Source: Plasmopara viticola
Taxonomy: Eukaryota; Oomycota; Peronosporomycetes; Peronosporales; Peronosporaceae
Direction: 5' to 3'
DNA length: 64,000 nucleotides
Assembly: GCA_001695595.3 (NCBI GenBank)
Contig: MBPM02000013.1
Location: 62,001 to 126,000, forward strand
Below are positions 12,114 to 24,481 of the stretch, in pieces. A program made the translations under genes and the position numbers. Position 1 is the first letter of the stretch; every line of letters starts with the position of its first letter. The notes under the pieces were generated by a model. The model did no database searches. It was not told where the DNA came from and saw only the letters and a list, made by a program, of their open reading frames with translations.

Positions 12114-12223
12114 GCCTGCAGAACTCTCCCCCTTTCGTAACAAGTAGGACCTTTATGACTTAATACTATGCGTAATTGAATGATAAAGTCTTTTTGGTGT
12201 ACAACCCACAATGTGGTTCTACC

Positions 12224-13926
12224 TTAATCCCAAGCAGAGGCGCCACCAAAACCCACAGCTGGCGTGAAGTTGATCTGTGTTAAGTCCACAGGCTTGGACT
12301 CGGCGCTCGTGGCCTTCTTGGCTTTTTTAAACTGTTTCACGGCCACCACACCACTGGCAACCTCTTTCGGCTCGCGTTCATTCTTCTTCTTGTCCTTCCG
12401 CTTTTTCTCCTTGACAGCCTCCGTGTCCTTCGCGTTGCTTTTTGCAGGTTTCACCTCGCTGATCTTGATTTGTTGCCTGTGGTGCTTCACCGTTTCAGGC
12501 TCAGACGTCACGGCAACATCTGTCGTCGGCTTGTCCACTGCAAGCTGCTCACTGTCGTGCTTTTTCTGGGTTTTCTTTTCCTTGGAAGACTTCTTCGCAT
12601 GCTCGCTAGATGCTTCGGTAGGTGTTGCCTCCCGCTTTTTCTTCTTGGGATAGTCAAACTTCGTGGCACGCTTTCGCTTTTCCGAGCCATTTTTCTTTTC
12701 ATCGAAACAATTTGGCGTCTTTACCTCTTTAATCGGCGCAACATAGCCGTGTACACGCTTGTCCAGCACGCGAGCGGCATCGCGCACAATTAAATTCGGG
12801 AAGAGCCGCTTCATTTTAAAATTGTACTGCTTGTGCTTGGCATCAAGTTTTTTCGCTTCCTTCAACTGCTGTTTCTCCTCCTCGGAACTGTCGAATTTCT
12901 TGTCTTTAGATCGTTTCTTCTCTTCTCCACTATTAATTACATTTACTTCGCTGACCTCTTCGTCATCATCAGTGTCACTATTTCCACTCTCGCCCTTTAC
13001 AGAGCTTGGAACGGCCGCGAGCTTCTTTCCACAGATGGGATTGCCAATCAAATTCAATTGCCGCAAATTTTCGAGCGAGCTCAAAGCTTCAAGACCCGAC
13101 CAATCGTCGATCTGATTATGACTCAGCTCCAACACCTTAAGATTCTCTATACCATATCAAACCACAAAACTCATCAAAATGCACTTTAGAGGACTTCAAA
13201 GCATTGATTGACGTACTCAAGTGCGCTAAATGTGCCGGAATGGTCTTGATGCGATTGTGCGAAAGTCGCAGCTCCGTAATCTCTGACAAGTGACTCAAGT
13301 TTGGGATCTCTTTAAGCATGTTGTGTGAGCTACATCCATTGTTAGTGAAAAGTTAAAAAAGTTAGTGTACCAAGTCAAACTTCTCATCAGGAATAAAGTT
13401 TCAAAAACTCATACATGGAAATTTTCTTAAGACTCGGGAGACCATCCACGACGCGTTGCGGGATCTGCGTAATGCGATTATTACTTACAATAAGTGAGTT
13501 TAGATCTGGAAGCTTTGGTATCCAGTCGATAGCCGAGATGGAATTGTTATTAAGCACGAGCGCCTTGAGTGTACGCACGTTGCGTAGCACCTCGAACGGG
13601 ATTCGCGTTACGAGATTTTCAGCGGCGTTAAGAATTACCAGTTTTTTAAGATGTTGGATCTCTGCCAGACCGTCACCATTGAGCTTATTGTCGGTAAGCT
13701 TCAGCATCGTCACGCGCGGCACCGATTTGAGCTGCGAGAGTTTAGTGAGTTTGTTGTGGCTCAGGTCCAGCTTCGTGGCGGTCTCCAGCCCTTCAAGACT
13801 CACAATGCTCTCAATACCACGACCCGTTAGATCAACCTCCTGACCATCACGTTTAACGATCTCGTCACGGAGCTGTTGCAGCTTGTCGGGCGTGAGCTTT
13901 TTGATGCGCTTTTTGGTGGCTGTCAT
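12224..13926 (-). CDS. Leucine-rich-repeat protein with lysine-rich C-terminal region
   Basis: Exons on the minus strand are 13926-13415, 13329-13185 and 13144-12224, giving 525 residues; introns are 85 and 40 bp with GT-AG ends and both joins restore LRR periodicity. Residues 1-30 are basic (MTATKKRIKKLTPDKL). About nine LRRs follow (LDLSHNKLTKL, LKLTDNKLNGDG, LVLNNNSISAI, LIVSNNRITQI, LRLSHNRIKTI, LELSHNQIDDW, LNLIGNPICG) ending near residue 260. The last 260 residues are Lys/Glu/Ser-rich and predicted disordered, with several basic NLS-like clusters. LRRs of this kind are binding scaffolds; a nuclear or RNP role is only a guess. ATG 13926 is the first in frame. Confidence 0.87.
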
Positions 13927-16136
13927 TTTAACTTTTTGCAACTAGGTAGAAGTCATTGTAGTGAGGCTACATATTGACACAACGTCCGATAGTTTTAACC
14001 CGTACTCGATGGCTAGTCCATGCAACCGAAGGCTCTGAGATTGCGCTATCAAAAGAAACAAATCACGTCATCAAATTCAATTTTTCTATACTCTTACAGT
14101 ACTTTCCGCGCTGTACTTATCATATTTGCCCCTTACATGGAATAAAATTTAGAGATGAAATACCTATATGCTTTAAGGACACAATTATTCTGGAGGTACA
14201 AGCGCGCAGGCAATCGAACTAGTTTGATTTGGCTAGAGTACACGATGTTCCGCACGAGCATGATTGCATGCTGCTTTGAAAGCAGGCTTTCGATTGTGCC
14301 CAGGATTGTTTTCACAAGCATAAATTTTATATCGATAGGCGACCTGAGTTAACTCACCTAGTACTATCCCTGAGTTTTTTTTTGTAGATTGGGGATAAAG
14401 CTAACATACATTCCCAGTTGCCAACATTAGTTATGAGAGCATCAGCACCAAGACTGGATCGACCACATTTGATTTGAAAACCGACTTTGTTCTTTTCGAT
14501 ACATGTACTATCCATGCATTAGCATTAAGAAACTAAGCGCATTTTTTAGCGGACTATGAGCGGACGTAGATATTTATTTGGATGAGTAGGAGCTGCGAAA
14601 TTACTCTCGGCCACGTAATGTCTAGCACTGGAAGTTTCATATGTGGTCAGCAAATTAAATTAGCGATTTAAATGACGATTTTGACATGAATTGTAGAAAA
14701 CCATCTAAAAAGAATGACACGAACGATAGCTATGATAATTGTAAGAAAATAAATGCGGCGAGAACAGAAATAGTTTGTAATCGCTAGCGAAATTAAATGG
14801 TAAGGCCTTAAAAGTGTTGATTAAATTGTAGTCAAACTGCTACAATTATATTTCTATGATATTTCCAATAAACATTGCTGTGTCTAGTATCCCATGATCC
14901 CGGAAAATCAAGAGCAGAAAATTATTGTGCAAGTTTTTTCTCGAATCTGCCAACAATATATAGCATTATCATATCAATGTTGAACACTTTGGAATCTCGG
15001 GCCCGATTGCAGCTCTGATTCCATTATCGACGCAACCCGACAAAGGTAATTTACCTACTAGAAGGGTGTTTGGCGCTCCATTGATTGAGTAGTAAATAAC
15101 GCAGTGCCAAACATATTTCTGCATTTGACAACCATTCGCCCTGCTGCTTCGTCAGTCCACACTTTGTAATCGTGATTAAATGAGCATTGATTTGATGTAT
15201 ATCTTCGACGCATTTAACTTGCATTTTACGTCGTCTGTCAGGCCTCAACAAACAAAATCGCACTCCACATAATTTCCGGCGTAGCTATTAAATCATTATG
15301 TGCTCATGATAAGGAAGAGTAAAGTCTTGTCGGCAGCATTTCGTGTTACGCGTGTTTTATCTCGCCAACCAGCACACAGAAAGTACCGTACGGATCTTTA
15401 GTTTTAGAGTCAAGTGTTTATGTTTCTGACATACTTTTGCATTTCACGCGACTTTGCGAGCATTAGATCTAGTTTCGCATCATTGCACAACAAAGAATTA
15501 GTCACGACTTCTATTCACATTACTATTAAATTATTGGGTAGTACCGATAGATCGTTGAATGAGGTCTAGGGGCTCTAAAATAATTGGGTAGTACCCTTAC
15601 ATCGTTGAATGAGGTCTAGGGGTGCTTTGTTGAGCGGACAATGAGCGGACGCAAATGACATTCCCGCGATAAAGTAAAATTTGTTTTTCTAGTAAGCGTG
15701 CAGGCAATGATAGATCGGGTCGTCAATGTTCGCAAGTACTACGCTCAACAAGTAAGGAAGCTCGCTAACACTGCACCGTTCTTATTGGATTTGTATGCGG
15801 ACCGTTGTTGAACAACTATCACGTGCCGAACGTACGTACGCGAACACGAAATACGTGCAGTATTCGTCTAGTTGATACACGTTGCAGTCAAGTGAGTGCC
15901 TGAAATAACGACCGGATAGGCTGGAGGGGCGAGGGAACGACAAAACCGCACAAAGACGCGTCGTTTGCAAAGCATTTAACGACAAGCACGCAGCAGCATC
16001 TTGATTTGAGTCGTTAGGACAGACGCAAGCGACAGTTATAATTTTGCCCAGCGCAAAGACAACTCTTTACTTGATCACCTTACGGGTCTCATTTACCAAC
16101 TCTCCGGAGTACATTACGAAGTCCTCGACTAAAAGA
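13927..16136. other. AT-rich intergenic stretch between divergent genes
   Basis: No supported gene. It separates the minus-strand LRR gene from the plus-strand gene at 16137 and must hold both promoters. It contains the 40-bp direct repeat at 15533-15622. TGAGCGGAC boxes occur at about 14557 and twice at 15630-15650. Confidence 0.5.
15533..15622 (+). repeat. 40-bp direct repeat, two copies
   Basis: ATTGGGTAGTACC followed by ATCGTTGAATGAGGTCTAGG occurs at 15533-15572 and again at 15583-15622, with a few central mismatches and a 10-bp spacer. Function unknown. Confidence 0.85.
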
Positions 16137-16850
16137 ATGGTCGAGCACTTCCCCACCTCCGTCGTGCGAAGCACGAGCAGCGGCAATTACTACAATGTAC
16201 CAATAGCAACCGACACCATGTTCAGCTGTGGACTTGACCCCGACATGTCCACGTTTGAGTACAAGACCGTGGCTGCCGCATGGGGCACCACGACCATGCG
16301 CCGCTTGCCCGCCGTGGTCAAGTACCGTAACCTCAATGCAGCGCTCGACACCGTCGCGCCTTCTAAAGACCCGCACTCTTTCCAACCAACCTTTGCATTC
16401 GACCTCGACCTCCTCGTGGCCTCGCTCACCAAGAGCTCTGGCAACTTAAGCCACAGTTCGTCCAGTACCTCGTCATGCAGCCAAGGCGAGCCCGTCCCCG
16501 AGCCGACCCCCGACAACTCGCAGATACCGGTTTTACCGGGAGCTCCTCAACAGCGCGGGCGACGCGGGGCTCTGTCAGGCGTGAAGGAGCTTGCACCTTC
16601 GTTTCCGCTGTCAGCTTCTACGACTCCGGAGAACAGTATTATCACATATAGCCTTAACAAGCGCAAACAGAAGCGGCTGGCAGCAAAAGCATTGGCTGCC
16701 GCGGCCTTACAAGGCCCTAACTTTGAGGTGGCTAAAGGCAATGAGCCGTACGTGCCACATTATGTAGCCGGATACCAGGCCGACGCAACGACAATGAGCA
16801 CGTTGCGCCACCGCGAGCCCTCACTGGATCAGCAGAGCTACGCGCTATAG
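16137..16850 (+). CDS. Unknown protein, 237 aa, partly low complexity
   Basis: The ATG at 16137 opens 237 codons to the stop at 16848-16850; the frame is open a further 93 bases upstream without an ATG. The protein has an ordered-looking N-terminal third (FSCGLDPDMSTFEYKTV, AAWGTTTMRRLPAVVKYR), a Ser/Thr/Pro-rich centre, a basic patch (NKRKQKRLAAKALAAAALQ) near residue 180 and a Tyr/His-rich C-terminus (EPYVPHYVAGYQ). Codon usage is GC-rich like the neighbouring LRR gene, which supports it as a real gene. No domain was recognised and no signal peptide is evident. It may be oomycete-specific. Confidence 0.65.
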   Translation: MVEHFPTSVVRSTSSGNYYNVPIATDTMFSCGLDPDMSTFEYKTVAAAWGTTTMRRLPAVVKYRNLNAALDTVAPSKDPHSFQPTFAFDLDLLVASLTKSSGNLSHSSSSTSSCSQGEPVPEPTPDNSQIPVLPGAPQQRGRRGALSGVKELAPSFPLSASTTPENSIITYSLNKRKQKRLAAKALAAAALQGPNFEVAKGNEPYVPHYVAGYQADATTMSTLRHREPSLDQQSYAL

Positions 16851-17255
16851 GATGGACGAAGCACTTAGTAACTTTTGTTAACCTGCTAAATAGTCCTTAA
16901 TTATCAATCCATGTTGAGCCAGACGTGGCATAATGTCCGATGTAAAGAAACCGCGGCACCAACAAGACGAGGCGCAACCCAGCATTATAACTTACCAACG
17001 ACGCTTGAAGGCCAGTTACCACTCGATTATCGTATACACTTGATGACGGAGAGGAGTCGCATTCCCTTAACCGTATCGGTAAGATGCTTCAGGATAAAGA
17101 ACACGTGTGCGCATCACTTTGATAAATCTAGTGCTCCTTGCGTTACAAAATCGTGTAGTGGTGGAGAAACCGCCATTTAACGGCAGAGAGAAGTCAAGGG
17201 CAAGTCCGTCGTTGCAGCATCGAGACACGTAGCACGCTACTTAACTAGCAACACC
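16851..17255. other. Intergenic spacer
   Basis: No gene seen in these 405 bases. It lies between two plus-strand genes and should hold the promoter of the LRR gene at 17256; no motif was recognised. Confidence 0.5.
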
Positions 17256-18446
17256 ATGGGCCAAGGACAGAGCTCGATCCCGACGACAGAAGTCACCGCG
17301 CTTGTAGAGTTTTACAACGCGCTGAACGGTGACCGTTGGCGTCGACGCGACGGGTGGAAACAACCCACGCGCGATCCCGAGCAATGGTTTGGCGTCGAAG
17401 TGATGATGGGGCACGTCGTGGCGCTCGAATTACCGGCAAACGGGCTCAGTGGATGCCTCCCCGCCACCTGTCTCGCACGGCTGCCGCAACTCCGGGTACT
17501 TGACCTGTCAAAAAACCAACTGCACGGTGAATTGCCAGCCGACGTGGGCACGCTCTTGGCTCTTAAACGCCTCGACTTGAGCTGCAATGACCTTACGGGT
17601 GCGATTCCGCGCCAAATTGGCGACTGCGACCAGCTGCAGGAACTGAATCTGTACCAGAACTCGCTGACGAAAAGTATTCCGAAAGAATTGGGAAAGCTTC
17701 AGCGTCTGCGGACACTACAACTGCAGCACAACAATTTGTGCGAATCCATCCCCCAAAGCCTTTTTGAGCTGAAAGAGCTGGCCAAGTTTAGCGTACGAGG
17801 AAATTGCCTTACGGGTTCCATTCCGCCGGAGATTGGCCGCTTACAGTCGCTCGTTTTCCTCTCACTGCGCAACAATGAGCTCACGGGTGTCATTCCCCCG
17901 TCGCTCGGATCGTGCAAGGCGCTCGAGTTTCTCAATTTGTCCAGCAACCAGCTTAGTGGACCCATTCCCCAGACCCTAGGAGACTTGGAAGACCTCGAGT
18001 ATCTCTACCTCTTTGACAACATTCTGGAAGGTCGAGTGCCGGGCAGCATCGCACGACTCAAATTTCTCAAAGAGTCGGACTTTCGCGACAATCGACTGCG
18101 TGGTGAACTTCCAAACTTTCTGGACGGCTGCTCTAGTCTCGAGGCTGTCATGACCAAATGGAAACACCGTAAAGCCACGTACCGCCACGCGATTTTGGGT
18201 GATCCCATGCCTTGTCCAGAGACACCACCGGCATCATCGCATCAGTTCTTGCAGACACTTGAAAGCCCGCCGTCCAATTCGTCCGCCAATATTCTAAGCC
18301 ATAGTTTCGACCAAAGAGGGACCGACGAAGGCCTGAGCGAGGAAACCTTACAGAACGACAGGGCTAACAATTCTCATCTAGTGGCCGAGCTTACACGAAA
18401 CAGCGTCTTTCAAATCTCAGAAGTCTCTGCGGTGCAGGCGAAATGA
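17256..18446 (+). CDS. Plant-type LRR protein with myristoylation-like N-terminus
   Basis: One exon, 396 residues. It opens MGQGQSSIP: Gly2 with Ser6 fits the N-myristoylation rule (MGxxxS), which would tether it to a membrane although no signal peptide or transmembrane segment is present. Residues 12-50 resemble the N-terminal cap of plant LRR proteins (ALVEFYNALNGDRW). About nine plant-type LRRs follow between residues 65 and 290 (LRVLDLSKNQLHGELP, LKRLDLSCNDLTGAIP, LVFLSLRNNELTGVIP, LEFLNLSSNQLSGPIP, LEYLYLFDNILEGRVP), each with the LxGxIP turn. The C-terminal 100 residues are polar and unassigned. There is no kinase domain. It is likely an intracellular, membrane-tethered scaffold; partners are unknown. 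Confidence 0.88.
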   Translation: MGQGQSSIPTTEVTALVEFYNALNGDRWRRRDGWKQPTRDPEQWFGVEVMMGHVVALELPANGLSGCLPATCLARLPQLRVLDLSKNQLHGELPADVGTLLALKRLDLSCNDLTGAIPRQIGDCDQLQELNLYQNSLTKSIPKELGKLQRLRTLQLQHNNLCESIPQSLFELKELAKFSVRGNCLTGSIPPEIGRLQSLVFLSLRNNELTGVIPPSLGSCKALEFLNLSSNQLSGPIPQTLGDLEDLEYLYLFDNILEGRVPGSIARLKFLKESDFRDNRLRGELPNFLDGCSSLEAVMTKWKHRKATYRHAILGDPMPCPETPPASSHQFLQTLESPPSNSSANILSHSFDQRGTDEGLSEETLQNDRANNSHLVAELTRNSVFQISEVSAVQAK

Positions 18447-18829
18447 TGACACTGTCATTGAGCTCACTATAGAAGTGTGCAATAAGTTTTATTGTAAGAC
18501 TTTCCTCTTGTGATTGACGCCCCGTCCCTATAAGAAAATAGACGTTAATTTTTACTTTATCATATTCCTCTATAATAGCAAAATCAGCTAATCTTTTTGG
18601 CAATTTACATTCAGTTCTCCATCGAAGTTTAGCAGTCCGCGCGACACGATGACCGCCTCGGTGAACCCTCACATAGTTAGTTGCCTTGGTGCAATCCTCT
18701 CTCCATGTTCTTGCCGGTATTTAGCGCACGGTCACTGAGAGCGTGGTCGTAAATACGGTAGTGTCAGCATATGCTTTTAAGCCTAATCAGCACGAGCCCT
18801 GAATTGATTGGCGAGCAATGCCATTAATA

Positions 18830-19021
18830 CCAGTCCTTGAATCCCGCGCAACAGGGCTTTGGTGAGTCATGTTCTCACCTATTGTGTAACGGCTCCTTTG
18901 AAAGGGAGCTGAGCAAATATACACGCCAGTCCTTCCATCCCGCGTGACAGGGCTTAGATGAGTCATGTTTTCGCCTGTTGTGTTATGGCTGCCTTGAGAG
19001 GAAGCCTGGGCGAGTGTACGC
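18830..19021. repeat. 96-bp tandem duplication
   Basis: Two adjacent units with a 96-bp period (18830 and 18926) share CCAGTCCTT, ATCCCGCG, CAGGGCTT and GAGTCATGTT with scattered differences. Since 96 is divisible by three, a minus-strand frame across it is open for 144 codons (19221-18787) with a 32-residue repeat (TGENMTHxSPVxRDxRTG). That frame lacks an early ATG, so I list the repeat and not a gene. Confidence 0.8.
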
Positions 19022-22000
19022 CCCACATGAATGTGGAAGGGACTGCTGTTCAGCCGTGACGACGCCTTTTGATAATTTGTTTTCGGAGTCTTGTATGCAG
19101 CATTGGCTCTTAAAGACGCTAACGATAGCGTTCTAGATTTGGGTAATGTAGTGCCACAGGCTGCCACAAATTGCGGGTAACATAGGATCTCAAGGTACGG
19201 TAATGAGCATACGTAAACCAAGAGCGAGTCGCATAGCTCCGCTAGAAACCAAGAGCGACACAGAGTCTATCTTTGAGTGTACAGAAAGACCTTAATTCAC
19301 AAGAATAATCGTTAACGGTCGTTGTGTCACGGCAGGTACGCTCTTAATTTAAAGTTACTGAACTTTGAAGAACTAAATGCTTTTGATTTTTGGCTAAACT
19401 AAAAGTCGAAACCAAATCAGAGGTGGCCTGGTAAAACCTGTTGAGGGTACCATTACAATCTTCGCATTAGACGAATATGTATGTTTTTTACAAGGAGGTT
19501 ACTCATAATTGCTGTCCAAAGACCCACCAGCAAAGCCCAGAGTTAGGCACGACATCCTTTTTGTGCCAGGCACGAGCACTGTGCCACCAAGCAATGGCCA
19601 ATGCCACGAGAAAATGTGAATACAATTTTTTCTTTAATTGGCAAAGAGCGGCATTGTGCAGAATTTAACATTTTTGCGCTCAAATAAGCTGAATAGTGCA
19701 GCGGATGTATGTTGTATAGTGCACTGGAAAAAGAATATGGCTACTAGTCGCCTCTCCACGATGAAAGCAGTGTTGTGGAAAGAATGGACTACACTGCACG
19801 GCTTTACTTTGTCTACTAATAATCACTTCTAGCCTCGCTCGCGTAAGTTGCTGTCAAGTGCCCAACAATTAAGACCTAACCATCCTAGCTTCTTTTAGGC
19901 ACTTCCAACGATTATACCCAACTCCACCGCATAAGCCACGATTTAACTCGTTCTACTTTATTACTTTTAGTGCCAGTGTGGCACCTTAAGATTTTTTTCG
20001 TCCTTTTTTCTTTGGCGGTGGCGCACCACGCAATCCTTCGACAAGATTATTTTGAACAATTGACAGTGTAAATTCTAACTGAAGTCCAGCGCTGAATGTT
20101 TCTGTGTCAAATTAAAATTCTAACTGGTTTCGCCCAAATACTTGCTTTGATGTAGGCTCTCATATCCGCATGCTTATTGCGTCAACACTTGGCAATGTAT
20201 TCCAATTATTGAACAAAATTTACTTGACACACCACCATGATGCAATACATATCTCACAATTAAAAAGCCTGCCGCGTATCCTGTTATCAAAACGTATTCG
20301 ATTGAGTTTGAGCAGTCCCAAATCTTTCGTTAAATTTCTGGGTGAGTTTGTTGTCGGCATTTTTGACAAAAATCTCGATTTTCATGCTGCCGACTCGTGT
20401 CGTTCAATGTCCAAAAGGCAATCGATCACAGAAAGCATCTTTGCGTTTAGCAGTGACTTGTTTATTGATTTTTTCGTTACTAGACGTCAATCTGCCCCAT
20501 CAAGGACATGGACTGTACAAAGGCGACCATACTTTAACGATTTTAGTCGGCCATTCAAGTGCTCATTAATTTCTTTCAGCAAAGCGATTAAATTTGGCGT
20601 GGAATGCTTTCTTTGTACACACTCTCGCTTTTCCCCGAGCAGAAGACTCGATGACTTTAATTGATTTACGAGAGGGAAACATATATGGTATGCTGGGCCT
20701 AAGTGCATATATGGTACAACCAAGCCCGTCGTCTCGGTCCGAGATAATGCAAGCTGGGTCGTAAGGCAAACTGTTGGAAAATAAGTGAAGGACTTTTGTC
20801 TGATTTGAATGAATTTCTTCTAGGGCAAGCAACTAACAGTGTCCCACCAATTCCAGTTTTGAGTTTTCAGAAATGCTTCATCGACACTAAGTTCACGCTT
20901 CGCGGATTCAACAAACTCTTACATTAGATATGAGCAAACAATTAAACGCAGCGGGATGAAGCGAGACCTGCCAGTTCTTAAGTAACTTTTCTAGTTCTTT
21001 AATGTAAGACGCTATGAAGTGATGCTATTTCTCAATATCTCTTAAGAAATATCACCAAAATGCTCTTTCGTGCATTGACGCAATTCTAATATGATGTACC
21101 AAGCATAAGTCATTGACTTATATCTCAATTTGCGCGACGGAAACACTTTGTCTGTGAGCAATTTATATTTTCAGATTGATGGAATGCGTACGTTAATTGC
21201 TAGCCGTCAAGTGTCGTTGAGCGGCTGTGGTTATTGTGTCTACACCTGTTATCAAACAAGAGCGCGGAAGGGTTTAAAGGCGACATAATTGCCAACTCTC
21301 CAGCAAACGGACAAGCACCTTTAGTGCTCACAACTTTGCGTCGCTTGGAATCACTCCTAACAGCTTTGTATGTTCTGTTTATAGCCACACGATTGTTTTG
21401 TACTGTAGTCTTAATGGCGCGGAGGCAACGAAGGATTGTATCTTCAGCCCCTCTTTTATCGTCCATGACAGCTTAAGACAATGTTTAAATGACCTTTTGA
21501 AGCATATCACAAGTTTAGTCAGTTCCGGAGTTTTAAAGTGTCCTGAGTGTGACGCTGCTCATTTTATACCCCGAAGTCATTCTAATTTATACTGCTCTTT
21601 CTTTTTATCTCCTAGCCCCGAATCGATACTTAATCACACTAAGGAAATTTTTTTACCTGACCAAAGCCCTGTGTTTACTAATTGTATCGCTTGTTGCGCG
21701 AATGTGTATCGAAATACATAAAGTTGCTTTGATAGATTTGACTTTGTCAACAATATATTGAACTTGGTCACCACGCATTGTCATTAGTCAAACTATATCT
21801 TTTATCGACTACACCGTTTTTTCCGGTGTAAATGACGATCGTTTGACGATAGGAGCGAACTTTTGTTGTAATTCTTCGATTGGTTTTCCTTGCTAATTAT
21901 CCCCCCTTTCCGCCAATCACTTCCCATCTCAATTGATACAAGACACCTAAGCTAAAAGTTTAAAATAAGATTGGTCACAGTGGTATAAAGTCAAGTACCG

Positions 22001-23536
22001 CAACATAGAATCAAAGAAGATTATACATATAAAATTGCATATTTCGCGCATAACCAATTTTTCTGATGTCGATTCATTTTCCTTACCTCTCCGGTCTCAG
22101 TTAGTGTCCAACTCCACGACATCATCTAGCGTTCGTACCAGCCTTTAGTAAAGCTCATGAACTAATCGCAGAATGAGAGTTATATATATGCTTCCAGGAG
22201 AACGAACATTGACCAGACGGTAACATCAAAGCCGTTTATCTTGACGGTTCGTGACCTGCCAGCGCAGCAGCGTAAGCGTGTGTGCTAGAGCCGCCTTATA
22301 GTCCGTCAGTCTACTTTGACCATTTAAGGAATGCGAGGCAAGCTAGATTTTGTTCATCGTGGTCGAACGACTCAAACACAATCATGAAACCTTTGCGCGT
22401 CCTGCCGTACACCTCCACGGTCGTGCTCTCAATACTGATGGTCGACTATAGATTCCAAAGCACTATCGGTCTTGTCTGTCTTCTTTGCGTATTGTCTCGG
22501 CAACACGCGTGACAACATTACGGTCAATTTACGCGACGTATGTGAATCCGTGACGCGAACGCCAGCGTTTGGTTGCTGTCAGAGTGCTACTGGCAGTCCT
22601 GCTTGATAGACTAGACTAAGTGCGGCATATAGCATTCAACTTGTTGACGAAGGACAGCCGTTCCATCTCCTCGTCGTCCTCCCATCGCCAAAACGTTTAT
22701 GCTACACTTTCAGCACTCGAAAAGTCTGGTCTTTAGACTCGGTGTACGAAAGCAATTGTCTTGGACTTTTCACCTTGCATGTTGGCGTCACCGCTACAAG
22801 CCAAAGCTCGACCGGGGGGTGAGCGGAGACCACTTTTGAGCAGTGAGCCTCCATCAACCTTTTTATCGATAGATAGCAAACGCCTATAAATGCGCTTAAA
22901 GGCAAAGTTTCTGACCCTAACAAGCTCCTCTGACGCTGGTGCATCTACCACCAAAGTAGCGCAGGGAACTTGAGTCGTTAGATGTATTAAGGGAGCGCAC
23001 ATAGCAGTGGAACGCCTTAATTTCTGGCGTCAACGGTTTCGATTTACCAGCAGCGACTTATTGCCAAGCAAATGCCTTCCCAAGTCAAGTCGTGGCGTAC
23101 CTTGAGGGGATATGGCATCATACAAAGTTATAAAGAAGGAATTGTGGTTGCCTTATTGCGTGTGAAGCTACACTTTGGACACACAATGACGTCATGTATG
23201 GAGAGCGCGTAATCAGCACTACATAAGTGAATTGCGGTCTCGACGTGTGACATATTGACTGACGGTCAATACAGACTATCGGATGACTTGTTGTGGGCAG
23301 CTTGCTGCTATCATACTCATAACCTCCTATGAGCGAGCGGTTACAAATAAGCAGTTCAGTTAGGCTTTTACTTACGTCATGGATAAAAAGTCAAGTACAG
23401 TCCTAAAATTAGCACTTAAATAAATTTAGGTAAACTCGCAAACAATATTGGCATCAGGACACGTATAGTTATTGGCGTCAATTGCAGCAAGCTCAACAAG
23501 CTGCTCATGTATGTTTAAGGGCCATGCAAAGTAAAT
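19022..23536. other. Long gene-free stretch
   Basis: AT-rich with many short ORFs and no intact gene. A minus-strand patch at about 20480-20830 has transposase-like composition in two frames (CIISDRDDG, then LLKEINEHLNGRLKSL) but is too weak to name. Nothing else was recognised. Confidence 0.45.
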
Positions 23537-23944
23537 TCAATTGTCGGTGGTTTCTAAAGAATCGAGATCGATCTTTGGATAAGCCACAAGGTTGACTACA
23601 GCACCGATATTGACATCATCAGCAGAAGCGGGTTGCTGACAACCTCTCCTGTTGTGCCCCACCTGCCCGAAGTTCCCACGTCGCCTTTGCGGTCGTGAAA
23701 AAGCCTTCACTAGTTCAAACTGCGATGGATTGCGCTGCGTTAACGAGCTTACTGAGCTAACATAATGTCCCCGATCGCCTGACTGTACAGGATTGAGCAC
23801 ATAGGCAGCAGAAATGGTGCCAAAAAGCTCGAAACTTACTTTATTCCGGTTGATCGATCCGTCTTCGAATTTCTCGCAAGCCATTTCAGGGATTTTTGAA
23901 ACAAAAATGCTTTCGGAGTAACCTTTGATATTTGTAGTGTCCAA
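23537..23944 (-). mobile_element. Decayed transposon relic with damaged zinc knuckle
   Basis: A minus-strand frame ends in GNFGQVGHNRRGCQQP (about 23680-23630). This matches the C-terminal CCHC zinc knuckle of mutator-like transposases (CxxCGQxGHNRRxC) with its first two cysteines lost. The frame has no upstream ATG and the flanks carry stops, so it is a dead fragment. A retroelement gag knuckle is an alternative. Confidence 0.35.
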
Positions 23945-24408
23945 GAGGGTTAAATAGCCACAAACGCGTATTTAGTCGTCGAGGAATAGGCAAATCATTG
24001 GTGGTGCTGTTGCAGCTGCTTTCGAAAATGTCCACATCAATTCTGTCTCTGTACAGCACATTATGTAGAACAATCCGTATTTTATCAAATTGCCTCACAA
24101 TGTGGTATTGTTAAAGTTGCGCACAGAATGTCTATTTTATGTCTAAACGAGAATCCTTCACTCATACTTCATATAAAATCCACTCCGACATAAATTTCTA
24201 GTTCAGGTGTTCTGTTATGGGGGGATAATAAGCGGCTCCCTTTATTTAAGTTTTTTTTAACCCTATCATTTAGTAGAAGCACAAAAATCTAACTCTGGCT
24301 TACGAGCCGGTACAAATACTGATAAGATGCACACTTCTTTCACCACAAAAGGTCTCGTCCGTTGCAATAAAAACGTACGCTGATAAGTACGACGCATTTA
24401 AAAAAAAG

Positions 24409-24418
24409 TGATTGGCCG
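24409..24418 (+). promoter_or_regulatory. Conserved TGATTGGCCG box, effector promoter
   Basis: TGATTGGCCG lies 64 bp before the start of the gene at 24482. The same box recurs before 50620, 55907 and 60650. It contains an inverted CCAAT core. A role in transcription is inferred from conservation only. Confidence 0.5.
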
Positions 24419-24481
24419 TCGTTCACTTTCATAAGCCGAAAGAGTTGGTATCACCATAAACCAACACCGGGTAAACCACGC

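Noticed and set aside
20170..20832. ORFs on both strands suggesting a gene or transposase
   Set aside because: Short transposase-like strings occur in two different frames with stops and no complete motif; too weak to name.
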